Shown here one piece after another: positions 48,337 to 57,582 of a stretch of 64,000 bases of DNA. The position numbers and the translations under genes were made by a program. The DNA comes from Sphingobium sp. WTD-1. GTDB lineage: Bacteria > Pseudomonadota > Alphaproteobacteria > Sphingomonadales > Sphingomonadaceae. The notes under the pieces were generated by a model. It was not told the DNA's origin. It did not search any database and saw only the letters and a list, made by a program, of their open reading frames with translations. Every line of letters starts with the position of its first letter. Positions within the stretch are counted from its first letter, which is position 1. The stretch covers positions 861,001-925,000 of the forward strand of contig NZ_CP119127.1 in the NCBI RefSeq assembly GCF_030128825.1, given 5' to 3'.

Positions 48337-48843
48337 TTACAGCCCGCCCAGATAGTCCAGCTTGCCCAGCGGCACGCCGGCCTGGCGCAGCAGGGCATAG
48401 GCGGTTGTCAGGTGGAAATAGAAATTGGGCAGCGAAAAGGTCAGCACATGGCTGCGCCCGGTGGAGGAAAATTCACCGCGCGAAGTCTTGAGGACGACGG
48501 TCGCCTCCTCGCGGCCGTCGATCCTGTCGCGCGGCACCGATTCCAGGAAGGCGATGGTGCGGGCGATGCGATCCTGCAGGTCGGCGAACGTCTCCTCCGT
48601 GTCGGGCAGGGGGAAGGGCTCCAACTCGCCGATGCGGATGACCGCGCCCTTGGCGCTGTCGGTGGCAAGCTGCACCTGCGCGGTCAGCGGGCGCATATCC
48701 TCGATCAGGCGGGCGCCGGTCAGCGTGGCGGGATCGATCCCCTGTTCGGCGGCAAAGGCGGCGCCCTTGTCCAGCAGGGTGGACAGAGTGCGCAGGCCAC
48801 GCAGGAAGGCCGGGACGGTCAGGCCGTAGAGTTCGGTCGCCAC
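48337..48843 (-). CDS. DUF1993 family protein
   Basis: 168 aa. The helical protein MATELYGLTVPAFLRGLRTLSTLLDKGAAFA, ARLIEDMRPLTAQVQLATDSAKGA and the C-terminal LPNFYFHLTTAYALLRQAGVPLGKLDYLGGL match DUF1993, a DinB-like four-helix family. No metal ligands or activity can be assigned. It follows the beta-propeller gene on the same strand, 16 bp apart. Confidence 0.85.
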   Translation of the reverse strand: MATELYGLTVPAFLRGLRTLSTLLDKGAAFAAEQGIDPATLTGARLIEDMRPLTAQVQLATDSAKGAVIRIGELEPFPLPDTEETFADLQDRIARTIAFLESVPRDRIDGREEATVVLKTSRGEFSSTGRSHVLTFSLPNFYFHLTTAYALLRQAGVPLGKLDYLGGL

Positions 48844-48859
48844 GTTGCGAGGATTCCCT

Positions 48860-50053
48860 TCATTCGATGCCGGTGAAGACCAGCTTCTGCACGCGGCGGC
48901 CGGTATTCACCTCGGTCGCATAGATATTGCCGGCGCTGTCGGTATCAATGCTGTGCAGCCAGGTGAATTGCCCCGCCTGCCGCCCGATCCGGCCAAAGGC
49001 GCCAAGCACGGTGTGGGTCTTGCGCTCCAGCACCCAGATGCGGCCGTTCATCATGTCGGCGACATAGAGATAGGTCTGGTCGGGGTCGGGCGAGAAGGCG
49101 ATGTCGGTGACGGTGTGGGTGCCGCCGGTTTCCGGCGCGATCGCCAGGTCGCGCACGAAGGTCAGGCCGCCATCCTTCTCGCGCTTGAACAGCTGCGCGC
49201 GGTTATTGTTGCGGTCGCAGACATAGAGATGGCCGTCCGTCGTCGGCACCACGCAATGGACGATGCTGTTGAAGATGGCGGACTTGGGATCGGCGACCCG
49301 GCTAGGATCGACGGCATGGCTCTGGTCGAACGTGCCTTGCAACACCGGTCCGCTCGGCGGCTTGCCATAGGCGCCCCAGCGGCCCTTATAGGCGTTGCTC
49401 CTGTCGTCGAAGCCGATCACCCGGCGGTTCACATAGCCGTCGGATATCAGCACCATGCCGTCCGAATGATTGACGTCGGACGGGTTGCCCAGCTGGTCGG
49501 TCGCATCATTGCCGCCGGTCTTGTCGCGCCGGCCGAAGCTGCGGATATATTTGCCTTTGGGCGTATAGTTCATGACGACATGGTCGCCCTTGCCATTGCC
49601 GCCGAACCAGACGCTGCCGGCCTTGTCGACGAAGATGCCGTGCAGGCTGGCGGGCCATTGATTGACGCCATCGACCGTGGGCGCGCTGTCGGCGCCGCCC
49701 CAGCCGCCCAGATAGCGGCCATCCCTGGCGAAGCGCACCACCGGCGGGGCCGGCTTGCAGCAGACCGCGGTGGCGGGCGATTCGGCCAGGCCCGTGTCAG
49801 TCGCGGTCAGGCTGTGCGGGCGATGCACGACCCAGACCGAATCGTCCGGGCCGACCGCGACGCCGCTGACCTGGCCCAGCAGCAAATCCCCCGGCATGGC
49901 CGGCCACGCGGCATCGACCTTGAAGCGCGGCATCTTGGTGCCGGCGGGCGCGAACTGTTCGAAGGCGAGGGGAGCGAGCGCCTGCTCCGGTGGCGCGGCG
50001 GAGGCGGCAATGGCGAAGGGCAGGGTGAGGGCAGCGGCGAGGAAGGCGCGCAT
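48860..50053 (-). CDS. Exported NHL-repeat beta-propeller protein
   Basis: 397 aa. A signal peptide (MRAFLAAALTLPFAIAASAA) precedes repeated NHL-like blades: GVAVGPDDSVWVVHR, GIFVDKAGSVWFGGN, VVPTTDGHLYVCDRNNNRAQLF, DIAFSPDPDQTYLYVADMMNGRIWVL and WLHSIDTDSAGNIYATEVNTGRRVQKL. A CC pair (AVCCKPAPP) is near residue 98. Related propellers are lyases or binding scaffolds; nothing here decides the role. Probably periplasmic. Confidence 0.8.
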   Translation of the reverse strand: MRAFLAAALTLPFAIAASAAPPEQALAPLAFEQFAPAGTKMPRFKVDAAWPAMPGDLLLGQVSGVAVGPDDSVWVVHRPHSLTATDTGLAESPATAVCCKPAPPVVRFARDGRYLGGWGGADSAPTVDGVNQWPASLHGIFVDKAGSVWFGGNGKGDHVVMNYTPKGKYIRSFGRRDKTGGNDATDQLGNPSDVNHSDGMVLISDGYVNRRVIGFDDRSNAYKGRWGAYGKPPSGPVLQGTFDQSHAVDPSRVADPKSAIFNSIVHCVVPTTDGHLYVCDRNNNRAQLFKREKDGGLTFVRDLAIAPETGGTHTVTDIAFSPDPDQTYLYVADMMNGRIWVLERKTHTVLGAFGRIGRQAGQFTWLHSIDTDSAGNIYATEVNTGRRVQKLVFTGIE

Positions 50054-50109
50054 GGCGGGGACTCCTTGATCGTCGGGAATGGCGGAACCGGGATCATGCC
50101 CGACTGCCC

Positions 50110-50154
50110 GGTCCGGTCAAGGAAGGTCCGGTCAAGGCCGGTCCGGTCAAGGAA
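50110..50154. repeat. Three tandem copies of a 15-bp unit
   Basis: GGTCCGGTCAAGGAA (50110-50124), GGTCCGGTCAAGGCC (50125-50139) and GGTCCGGTCAAGGAA (50140-50154), directly upstream of the propeller gene. Confidence 0.9.
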
Positions 50155-50181
50155 GGTGCGACGCATTTTCAACGGGAAAAG

Positions 50182-50211
50182 GACCGGCCGACGGGTTTCT
50201 GTCGGCCGGTC
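50182..50211 (-). terminator. Intrinsic terminator of the YczE-like gene
   Basis: GACCGGCCGAC (50182-50192) and GTCGGCCGGTC (50201-50211), perfect 11-bp arms with an 8-nt loop. On the minus strand CCTTTTCCC follows. Eleven bases past the YczE-family stop. Confidence 0.75.
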
Positions 50212-50221
50212 AGGGGGCAAC

Positions 50222-50833
50222 TTATGCCGCGGTCGCCGGGCGTTCGGGCGGCGTGATCGTGAAGAAGGGCAGGGCATGGTGGACGATCCAGCCGATCGTC
50301 GCGGCATAGACGATGGTGCCGATGCCGACCGTGCCGCCCAGCATCCAGCCGGTCGCCAGCACCGCGATCTCGATGCCGGTGCGCACCCATTTGACCGGCC
50401 AGCCGTTGCGGCGGCACAGGCCCGTCATCAGCCCGTCGCGCGGCCCCGGCCCAAGCCCGGCACCGATATAGGCGCCACCGGCAATGCCATTGAGCAGGAT
50501 CCCCGCGCCCAGCCAGGCCGCGCGCATCGCATAGCCGTCCGGCGTCGGCAGATAATGGAGGCTGATGTCCACCGCCGTGCCGATTACCACTATGTTGCAG
50601 ACCGTGCCGATCCCCGGTCGCTGCCGAAGCGGCCACCAGAGCAGCAGCACGACCGCGCCGACCAGGTTGACCGTCATGCCGAAGCTTAGGCCGAGCTTGG
50701 GCGCCAGCCCCTGATGCAGCACATCCCAGGGATCGAGCCCCAGATTGGCGCGCAGCATCAGCGCCATGGCAAAGCCGTAGAGCACAAGGCCCCAGAAGAG
50801 CTGGAAGAGGCGGCGGGTCATCATCATGGGCAT
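50222..50833 (-). CDS. YczE/YyaS/YitT-family membrane protein
   Basis: About 203 aa with five or so TM segments (LFQLFWGLVLYGFAMALML, FGMTVNLVGAVVLLLWWPL, GIGTVCNIVVIGTAVDISL, IAGGAYIGAGLGPGPRDGLM, IAVLATGWMLGGTVGIGTI). The loop GLGPGPRDGLMTGL is a family signature. Function is unproven; partners are MocR regulators, here encoded divergently, suggesting vitamin B6 or amino-acid related transport. Several ATGs lie at the start (50833, 50827, 50824). Confidence 0.8.
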   Translation of the reverse strand: MPMMMTRRLFQLFWGLVLYGFAMALMLRANLGLDPWDVLHQGLAPKLGLSFGMTVNLVGAVVLLLWWPLRQRPGIGTVCNIVVIGTAVDISLHYLPTPDGYAMRAAWLGAGILLNGIAGGAYIGAGLGPGPRDGLMTGLCRRNGWPVKWVRTGIEIAVLATGWMLGGTVGIGTIVYAATIGWIVHHALPFFTITPPERPATAA

Positions 50834-50846
50834 CAGGCCTAGTCGA

Positions 50847-50888
50847 ATTGGCCTTTTACAAAAGGACCAATGGCGCGTAAGTGGCCTT
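50847..50888. promoter_or_regulatory. Candidate MocR operator between YczE and MocR genes
   Basis: TGGCCTT occurs twice in direct orientation (50849-50855 and 50882-50888), 33 bp apart, about three helical turns. The first copy is also part of an imperfect inverted repeat ATTGGCCTTT / AAAGGACCAAT (50847-50871). Confidence 0.5.
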
Positions 50889-50915
50889 CAAATCTCTCTG
50901 ATTGGATTGATCGCC

Positions 50916-52379
50916 ATGTCCACTTCTTTCCTTCGGCCTCCCTCGCTGCTGCGGTTGCTGGGCGCCTGGCGCGCGCAGGACAGCGCCGAGCCGGCCTATC
51001 GCCAATTGGCGCAGGCGCTGCGGATGCTGGTGCTGGACGGGCGGATCGGCCTCAATGTCCGGTTGCCGGGCGAACGCGAACTGGCCGCCGCGCTGGGGCT
51101 CAGCCGTACCACCATCGCCGCCGCCTTCGACCGGCTGCGCGACGAGGGCTATCTGGAAAGCCGGCAGGGGTCGGGCAGCGTCACCCGCCTGCCGCCCGGC
51201 CGGGTCGAGACCCCGACGCCCGACATCGACGGGGTCACCGGCGACAATCTGCTCAACTGGACCCATGCCGCGCTGCCGGCCGCGCCCGGCGTGGGCCTGG
51301 CCTATGCCCATGCGGTCGAGGCACTGCCCGCCTATCTGGGCGATCTGGGCTATGATCCGCTCGGCTTGCCGGTGCTGCGCCGGGCGATCGCCGCCCATTA
51401 TGAGCGGCGCGGTTGCCCGACAGATCCCGACCAGATCATGATCACCAATGGTGCGCAGCAGGGCTTCTCGCTGCTGCTGCAATGGCTGGCGGGGCCGGGT
51501 GATCGGGCGGTGATCGACCATCCGACCTATCATAATGCGATCCAGGCGTTGCAGCGGGCCAATGTCGTGCCGGTGCCGGTCGGCCTGCCGGTCCATGGCT
51601 GGGATATCGACGCGATGGACGCGGCCTTCCGCCAGACTGCGCCGCGCTTTGCCTATATCATCGCCGATTTCCACAATCCCACCGGCCGCAGCATGGACCC
51701 GGCGACCCGCCGCGCGCTGGTTTCGGTGGCGGCGCGCACCCACACCCCGCTGGTGATTGACGAGACGATGGTGGCGATGGGCCTCGACGGATCGCCGCCG
51801 CCGCCGGTCGCCTGCCATGATCCGTCCGGCCGCCATGTCATCACCTTGGGGTCGGCCAGCAAGATCTTCTGGGGTGGCCTGCGCGTCGGCTGGATCCGTG
51901 CCGATCCGCAAACCGTGGCTGCGCTCGGCCGCATCCGCACGACGATGGACATGGCCAGCCCGGTGGTCGAGCAGCTCGCCGTCGCCCAGCTGATGGACGC
52001 GGACGAGGGGCTGGGGCCGCGCGCGGCGATGCTGCGCGACCGGCGCGACCATCTGCTGGCGCAGCTGGAACAACATCTGCCGCACTGGCGGGTGGAATCG
52101 CCGGCTGGCGGCCTGTCGCTCTGGGCCGAACTGCCCCGCGCGGAGGCAAGCGCGCTCGCCGCGCTGGCGGGCAATCATGGCGTGCGCATAGCCGCCGGCC
52201 CGCGCTTCGGCGTCAATGGCGCGTTCGAGCGGTTCCTGCGCCTGCCCTTCACCCTGCCGGAAGCGCAGCTCGACATGGGCGTCGCGCGGCTGGTGGAGGC
52301 GGACGCGCGGCTCCACGCCCGCACCCCGCGCGGCCGCGATCCGCTGGCCCTCGCCCTGGAGGCCGACCGATTGATCTAG
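50916..52379 (+). CDS. MocR-type regulator (GntR HTH fused to aminotransferase-like PLP domain)
   Basis: 487 aa. A GntR winged-helix (about 25-90: YRQLAQALRMLVLDGRIGLNVRLPGERELAAALGLSRTTIAAAFDRLRDEGYLESRQGSG) is linked to a fold-type I domain. The PLP Lys316 is in LGSASKIFWGGLRVGW; other marks are NGAQQGFSLLLQWL and DFHNPTGRSMDP. MocR proteins sense PLP or amino acids and regulate a divergent neighbour, here the YczE-family gene. Its stop codon TAG is the first base of a palindromic repeat. Confidence 0.9.
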   Translation: MSTSFLRPPSLLRLLGAWRAQDSAEPAYRQLAQALRMLVLDGRIGLNVRLPGERELAAALGLSRTTIAAAFDRLRDEGYLESRQGSGSVTRLPPGRVETPTPDIDGVTGDNLLNWTHAALPAAPGVGLAYAHAVEALPAYLGDLGYDPLGLPVLRRAIAAHYERRGCPTDPDQIMITNGAQQGFSLLLQWLAGPGDRAVIDHPTYHNAIQALQRANVVPVPVGLPVHGWDIDAMDAAFRQTAPRFAYIIADFHNPTGRSMDPATRRALVSVAARTHTPLVIDETMVAMGLDGSPPPPVACHDPSGRHVITLGSASKIFWGGLRVGWIRADPQTVAALGRIRTTMDMASPVVEQLAVAQLMDADEGLGPRAAMLRDRRDHLLAQLEQHLPHWRVESPAGGLSLWAELPRAEASALAALAGNHGVRIAAGPRFGVNGAFERFLRLPFTLPEAQLDMGVARLVEADARLHARTPRGRDPLALALEADRLI

Positions 52380-52440
52380 AGCCTGATCGTCTGAGGTGGA
52401 AGCGCTTCGCGTTTTCACCGATGGCGTGAATCAGGCTCTA
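52377..52440. repeat. Palindromic repeat element A, overlapping the MocR stop
   Basis: TAGAGCCTGAT (52377-52387) and ATCAGGCTCTA (52430-52440) are perfect arms. An inner GGTGGAA...TTTTCACC stem with GCG pairs lies between. Read from the right it starts TAGAGCCTGATTCACGC and ends CGATCAGGCTCTA, like element B. Confidence 0.8.
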
Positions 52441-52461
52441 ATCTTAAATCTGACCCATAGA

Positions 52462-52498
52462 AAAAGGGCCGCGCGGATCATCACCGCGCGGCCCTTTT
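52462..52498. terminator. Bidirectional intrinsic terminator between MocR gene and ppa
   Basis: AAAAGGGCCGCGCGG (52462-52476) and CCGCGCGGCCCTTTT (52484-52498), perfect 15-bp arms, 7-nt loop, A-tract before and T-tract after. Serves both convergent genes. Confidence 0.92.
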
Positions 52499-52514
52499 CA
52501 ATCGGCTTGGTTTT

Positions 52515-52564
52515 TAGACCTTGATTCACGCTTCAGGCCATTGGCCTGAAACGATCAAGGTCTA
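52515..52564. repeat. Palindromic repeat element B, upstream of the ppa stop
   Basis: TAGACCTTGAT (52515-52525) and ATCAAGGTCTA (52554-52564) with an inner TTCAGGCC/GGCCTGAA stem. It shares TAGA-C-TGATTCACGC at one end and CGATCA-G-TCTA at the other with element A. Confidence 0.85.
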
Positions 52565-52576
52565 TGCCAGAAGGAC

Positions 52577-53119
52577 TCAGCCCTTCTTCTTCTCGGCCTG
52601 ATAGCGTTCGATCGCTTCCAGCGTGATCCGCTTGGCGTCTTCCGCGCCGCCCCAGGTGCCGATGCGCACCCACTTGGTCTTTTCCAGATCCTTATAGTGG
52701 GTGAAGAAATGCTCGATCTGCTCCATCACGATGCCGGGCAGGTCGTCCTTCTCGTCCACATTGCTGTAGTAGGGGAAGGTCTTGTTGTCCGGCACGCAGA
52801 CCAGCTTCTCGTCGCCGCCGGCTTCGTCTTCCAGGTTCAGCACGGCGATCGGGCGTGCGCGCACGACCGAGCCGGGAACGAAGGGCGAGCGGGCGATGAC
52901 CAGCGCGTCGAGCGGATCGCCATCGGGCGACAGGGTGTGCGGCACGAAGCCGTAATTCGCCGGATAGCGCATCGGCGTGTGCAGGATGCGATCGACGAAC
53001 AGCGCGCCCGAGGCCTTGTCGAACTCGTACTTCACGGGTTCGCCGCCAACCGGCACCTCGATGATGACGTTCAGGCTGTTTGGCGGATCGTCGCCGACGG
53101 GGATCAGGTCAATATTCAT
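52577..53119 (-). CDS. ppa: Inorganic pyrophosphatase (class A)
   Basis: 180 aa. Family residues are EVPVGGEPVKYEFDKASGALFVDRI, MRYPANYGFVPHTLSPDGDPLDALV (the D-x-D-P-x-D metal cluster) and EDEAGGDEKLVCVP with HFFTHYKDLE at the C-terminus. It hydrolyses PPi to drive biosynthesis in the cytoplasm. ATG 53119 (MNIDLIPVGDD) is chosen; the longer frame upstream overlaps the M61 gene 3' end. Confidence 0.96.
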   Translation of the reverse strand: MNIDLIPVGDDPPNSLNVIIEVPVGGEPVKYEFDKASGALFVDRILHTPMRYPANYGFVPHTLSPDGDPLDALVIARSPFVPGSVVRARPIAVLNLEDEAGGDEKLVCVPDNKTFPYYSNVDEKDDLPGIVMEQIEHFFTHYKDLEKTKWVRIGTWGGAEDAKRITLEAIERYQAEKKKG

Positions 53120-53156
53120 GCATCTTCGCCTTTTACATGCGGTTGCTTGGAAATCT

Positions 53157-55088
53157 TCAGGTGCGCGGCTGCAGCAGCTTGTCGAGGCTGCCTTCGCCGG
53201 TGCCGGTCTTTTCGAGGTGCGGATAGCGCAGGCCATCCGAATAAGCGAGGGTCAGGGTACGATAATATTTGTCCTGCTTTAGGATAAGCTGGATCGGCTT
53301 CTTGGCGTCCTTAGCCTCGGTCAGCGCCGTCTTGAATGCGTCGCCCGAATATTCATTGCCGTTCACCGCAATAATCTTCGATCCTACCGCAAGACCGGCC
53401 TTGAACGCTGCGCTGTTCCAGATCACCGCCGCGATATCGCCGTCATTCTTGACCGTCAGACCCACGCCAAAGCTCTGGTCGACCGTCTTCTGCGCGCCTT
53501 CGGCCGCCTTGGTGATGGCATTGGGCGTATCGGTATAGACCAGCTTGTAGCCGCCCAGGGTGAAGCCGCCCTTGGGCGTTTCCGTGGTCGGACTGTCGAC
53601 ATATTTGTGGAACAGGCCGGCCCAGTCATAGGGGGCGACGCCGTTCAGCGTGTCGATCACGTCCTGGCGATTATAGACGACCTGGCCCCAGTCGCCCGGC
53701 TTGATGCCGAAAAAGGCCTTGGCGAAATCGTCGATGCCCTTGGCGCCCCTGGTCTGCTGGCGCAGGATGCCGTCGACTTCCAGCCAGATCATCAGGCCTT
53801 CATTATAATAATCCTCCGACCGCTGCCAGTTGGCCCAGCCCTTGGGACGGCGGGCGGAGATGATCGGATCATTGGTCGTGTCCACCATCGGGCGCCATTC
53901 GCGGCCGCGCGTGGTGTCCAGCTTCGCCGCGATCTGGGCATAGGCGTCCAGCGTCTCCTGCTTGGAGAACATGCCCGAACGGGCGCCCAGCACATAGCCC
54001 CAGAACTGGGTCTGGCCTTCATAGACCCACAGCAGGCTGTCCTGCATCGGCACGTCGAAATTGGGCGTCCACAGCAGGTCGGGGCGGCGGAACTTGCCGT
54101 CCCAGCTATGGGTGAATTCATGCGGCAGCAGGTTGCGGTCGAGCAGCGCCTCGCCCGAATCCCACTTCTTGAAATAGCCCGGCTCGACCTGATTCTCGGA
54201 CGAGCGATGATGTTCCAGGCCGATGCCGCCCATTTCGTCGGTGATCGACAGCAGGAAATCATAATGGTCGAAATGATAGGTGCCGAACGCGGCGCCGGCT
54301 TCGGCCACCAGCTTCTTGTGCCTGGCGATCTGGTCGGTGTTGAACACCAGTTCGTCGGCATCGTCGGCAACGATGTTCAGCGTGACGTTATGGCCCAGGT
54401 CCACCGCCTTGAAATGGGTGCCGGCAAAGACCGGCGAGTCCTGCAGCGCCTCATAGTCGATCACGTCATAGGCGATGGTGTCGCCGCTGCGCTTGCCGCG
54501 CAGCGCGGTCGCCGCCTGCCAGCCGGCGGGATAGGTGACATTGGCCTGCACCGGGATCTGGCGGGTATAATAGCCGGCCGGGTAGAGCGAGACATCTTCC
54601 CACTGGATATTCTGCATCTTGGGCGTCACGACGACGCGGCCCTGGTTGGTCGCGGTCGCCGACAGGAACTGGAACTGCGCCACGACCTGCTTGGTGCCGG
54701 CCGGCACGTCGATCTCGAACGCATAGACGTTGAGCGGATTGCGCTTCCAGCTGATCGGCTTGCCGTCGGCGGTGAAGGTCAGGCCGGTCAGCTTCTCGAT
54801 CGGGCCGCGCGGCGCATGATTGCCCGGCAGCCATTCGGGCATCAGCAGGGTCATCGGGCCGCTCGCCGCGACGGGAATGGTTTCCTTCACGCGGAAGATG
54901 CGCTGCACCGTGTCGGTGGCGTCGACGTCAAGGCGGATCGTGCCGCCCGGATAGGGGACATCCTTGGGCATCGGCTTGGCGCTGTCGACGGGCAGGGCGG
55001 TCGGCTTGGAACGGATGACGTCCTGCGCCAGCAACGGGCTGGCAATCGCGGTCGAAAGGCAAAGGGCGGCAGCAAGGCTGCGGATCAT
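53157..55088 (-). CDS. Exported M61-family metallopeptidase with PDZ domain (glycyl-aminopeptidase-like)
   Basis: 643 aa. A signal peptide ends near LLAQ/DV. The zinc motif is HEFTH (323-327) in LLPHEFTHSWDGKFRRP, with the downstream Glu in WVYEGQTQFWGYVLGA. A C-terminal PDZ-like region (GVGLTVKNDGDIAAVIWNSAAFKAGLAVGSKIIAVNG) follows. Related enzymes release N-terminal Gly or Ala. Likely periplasmic. The 3' part is slightly AT-richer than the rest. ATG 55088 is preferred over 55136. Confidence 0.92.
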   Translation of the reverse strand: MIRSLAAALCLSTAIASPLLAQDVIRSKPTALPVDSAKPMPKDVPYPGGTIRLDVDATDTVQRIFRVKETIPVAASGPMTLLMPEWLPGNHAPRGPIEKLTGLTFTADGKPISWKRNPLNVYAFEIDVPAGTKQVVAQFQFLSATATNQGRVVVTPKMQNIQWEDVSLYPAGYYTRQIPVQANVTYPAGWQAATALRGKRSGDTIAYDVIDYEALQDSPVFAGTHFKAVDLGHNVTLNIVADDADELVFNTDQIARHKKLVAEAGAAFGTYHFDHYDFLLSITDEMGGIGLEHHRSSENQVEPGYFKKWDSGEALLDRNLLPHEFTHSWDGKFRRPDLLWTPNFDVPMQDSLLWVYEGQTQFWGYVLGARSGMFSKQETLDAYAQIAAKLDTTRGREWRPMVDTTNDPIISARRPKGWANWQRSEDYYNEGLMIWLEVDGILRQQTRGAKGIDDFAKAFFGIKPGDWGQVVYNRQDVIDTLNGVAPYDWAGLFHKYVDSPTTETPKGGFTLGGYKLVYTDTPNAITKAAEGAQKTVDQSFGVGLTVKNDGDIAAVIWNSAAFKAGLAVGSKIIAVNGNEYSGDAFKTALTEAKDAKKPIQLILKQDKYYRTLTLAYSDGLRYPHLEKTGTGEGSLDKLLQPRT

Positions 55089-55228
55089 GACGGTCTCCAG
55101 AAAAGGAACGGGGGCCGGACGGCCCGTCTGTCCCAAGCATGGCGGGGCGAATCGCCCGCGTCCACCCCTTATGCCGCCATAAAAAGCGCGTTTCCTTGGG
55201 CCGCGATTATCGTTAAAGGCGCTGCCCC

Positions 55229-56491
55229 ATGGCGAAGATCGAAACGCCGCGCCCGGTGCGCGGAACGCAGGACATGTTGGGCGGCACGGCGGAGGCGTTC
55301 CAGGAACGCTTCGCCCATGTCGTCGCCACCTTTGACCGGGTGCGCAAACTCTATGGATTCCAGCGGGTTGAAGTGCCCGTCTTTGAATCGACCGCGGTGT
55401 TCGCCCGTTCGCTGGGCGAAAGCACCGACGTCGTGTCGAAGGAAATGTACACGTTCGAGGATCGCGGCGGCGACAGCATCACCCTGCGCCCCGAATTCAC
55501 CGCCGGCATTTCGCGCGCCTATATTACCGAGGGCTGGCAGCAATTTGCGCCGCTCAAGGTCGCGACCCACGGCCCGCTGTTCCGCTATGAGCGCCCGCAA
55601 AAGGGCCGGTTCCGTCAGTTCCACCAGCTCGACGCCGAAATCCTGGGCGCGGGCGAGCCGGCGGCCGATGTCGAGCTGCTGGTGCTGGCCGACCAGCTGC
55701 TGCGCGAACTGGGCGTGTCGGAAGGCGTGACCCTCAACCTCAACACGCTGGGCGACGCGGAAAGCCGCGAAGCCTGGCGCGCCGCGCTGATCGCCCATTT
55801 CGAGGCGCATCGGGGCGAGCTGTCGGAAGAAAGCATCGACCGGCTGGCGAAGAATCCGCTGCGCATCCTCGACTCCAAGGATCCGCGCGACCGCCCGATC
55901 GCCGACAGCGCGCCGGACATCGACGCCTATCTGACCGACGAGGCGCGCAGCTTCTTCGACAAGGTGACGAGCGGCCTCGACGCTGCCGGGGTCGCCTGGG
56001 AACGCAATTCGCGGCTGGTGCGCGGGCTCGATTATTATCGCCACACCGCGTTCGAGTTCATCACCGACCGGCTCGGCGCGCAGGGCACGGTGCTGGGTGG
56101 CGGTCGTTATGACGGTCTGATCGAGAATCTGGGCGGGCCGTCGACCCCGGCGGTCGGCTGGGCAGCGGGGATCGAGCGGCTGGCGATGTTGATCGACCAG
56201 CCGGCGATCGACAAGCCGCAGATCGTGCTGATCCCGATGGGCGAGGCGGCCGAGGCGAAGGCGACCGGCATCATCGCCGATCTGCGCCGCGCCGGCATCG
56301 CCTGCGACATGGGCTATCGCGGCAATATGAAGAAGCGGATGCAGCGCGCCAACGCATCGGGTGCCGCCTGGGCGATCATCCTCGGCGACGACGAACTGAC
56401 ACGCGGCGAGGCGGCGGTCCGCAACCTGGGCACCGGTGAGCAGCAGGCGGTTGCACTGGATGCGCTGATCGGCACGGTGACGGCGCTCTGA
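55229..56491 (+). CDS. hisS: Histidyl-tRNA synthetase
   Basis: 420 aa class IIa synthetase. Motif 1 lies in [24 protein letters not shown], motif 2 is [22 protein letters not shown], the His-specific loop is [15 protein letters not shown], and motif 3 is [12 protein letters not shown]. It charges tRNA-His. Its stop shares one base with the prfA ATG (TGATG), making hisS-prfA-prmC an operon. Confidence 0.96.
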   Translation: MAKIETPRPVRGTQDMLGGTAEAFQERFAHVVATFDRVRKLYGFQRVEVPVFESTAVFARSLGESTDVVSKEMYTFEDRGGDSITLRPEFTAGISRAYITEGWQQFAPLKVATHGPLFRYERPQKGRFRQFHQLDAEILGAGEPAADVELLVLADQLLRELGVSEGVTLNLNTLGDAESREAWRAALIAHFEAHRGELSEESIDRLAKNPLRILDSKDPRDRPIADSAPDIDAYLTDEARSFFDKVTSGLDAAGVAWERNSRLVRGLDYYRHTAFEFITDRLGAQGTVLGGGRYDGLIENLGGPSTPAVGWAAGIERLAMLIDQPAIDKPQIVLIPMGEAAEAKATGIIADLRRAGIACDMGYRGNMKKRMQRANASGAAWAIILGDDELTRGEAAVRNLGTGEQQAVALDALIGTVTAL

Positions 56492-57582
56492 TGCACATCT
56501 CCGCCGAACGCATCGCGCAGATCGAGGCGCGCCGGGACGAGGTGCAGGCGTCGATGACGCGCGCCGACCTCGCGCCCGATGCGTTCGTGAAACTGTCCAA
56601 GGAATATGCCGAGATCGAGCCGGTGGCGCGGGCCGCGCATGAAGTGCGCCGGCTGCGTCAGGAACTGCGCGCGCTCGAACAGATGGCCGGTGGCGAGGAC
56701 AGCGATGCCGATCCACTGATGCGCGAAATGGCGCAGGAGGAAATGCAGCTGCTCAAGGGACAGTTGCCCGATGCCGAGCGCGCGCTGGCGTTGCAGCTGC
56801 TGCCCAAGGATTCGGCCGATGCCCGCCCGGCGATGCTGGAAATCCGCGCCGGCACCGGCGGCGACGAGGCGGCTTTGTTCGCCGGCGACCTGTTCCGCAT
56901 GTATCAGCGCTACGCCGATACCCAGGGCTGGAAGATGGAGATGATCTCCGCCAACGCCTCGGAACAGGGCGGCTTCAAGGAAGTGGTGGCCAGCATCAAC
57001 GGCACCGGCGTCTTCGCCAAGCTGAAGTTCGAGAGCGGCGTGCATCGCGTCCAGCGCGTGCCGGTCACCGAAAGCGGCGGCCGCATTCATACCAGCGCCG
57101 CGACCGTGGCGATCCTGCCCGAGCCGGAAGAAGTCGATGTCCAGATCGCCGATTCCGACCTGAAGATCGACATCTACCGCGCCTCTGGCGCCGGTGGCCA
57201 GCACGTCAACACCACCGATTCCGCCGTGCGCATCACCCATTTGCCGACCGGCATCGTCGTGACGCAGCAGGATGAGCGCTCGCAGCACAAGAACAAGGCC
57301 AAGGCGATGCAGGTGCTGCGCGCCCGCATCTATGAGGCGGAGCGCGAGCGCACCCAGAGCGAACAGGCCGGCGCGCGCAAGGCGATGGTCGGATCGGGCG
57401 ACCGGTCGGAGCGCATCCGCACCTATAATTTCCCGCAGGGCCGCGTGACCGACCACCGTATCAACCTGACCCTGCATCGCCTGCCCGAGATTCTCGAAGG
57501 GCCGGGCCTGGCCGAAGTGATCGACGCGCTGGTGGCCGAGGATGAGGCTGCGCGCCTCGCCCAGCTGGACGGGGTGGCGTGA
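56491..57582 (+). CDS. prfA: Peptide chain release factor 1
   Basis: 363 aa. The GGQ motif is 235-237 (SGAGGQHVN). The stop-codon reading tripeptide is P191-V-T193 ([14 protein letters not shown]), the RF1 type recognising UAA and UAG. N-terminal helices and the [17 protein letters not shown] segment are typical. It is coupled to hisS and overlaps prmC by four bases (GTGA); PrmC methylates its GGQ glutamine. Confidence 0.96.
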   Translation: MHISAERIAQIEARRDEVQASMTRADLAPDAFVKLSKEYAEIEPVARAAHEVRRLRQELRALEQMAGGEDSDADPLMREMAQEEMQLLKGQLPDAERALALQLLPKDSADARPAMLEIRAGTGGDEAALFAGDLFRMYQRYADTQGWKMEMISANASEQGGFKEVVASINGTGVFAKLKFESGVHRVQRVPVTESGGRIHTSAATVAILPEPEEVDVQIADSDLKIDIYRASGAGGQHVNTTDSAVRITHLPTGIVVTQQDERSQHKNKAKAMQVLRARIYEAERERTQSEQAGARKAMVGSGDRSERIRTYNFPQGRVTDHRINLTLHRLPEILEGPGLAEVIDALVAEDEAARLAQLDGVA

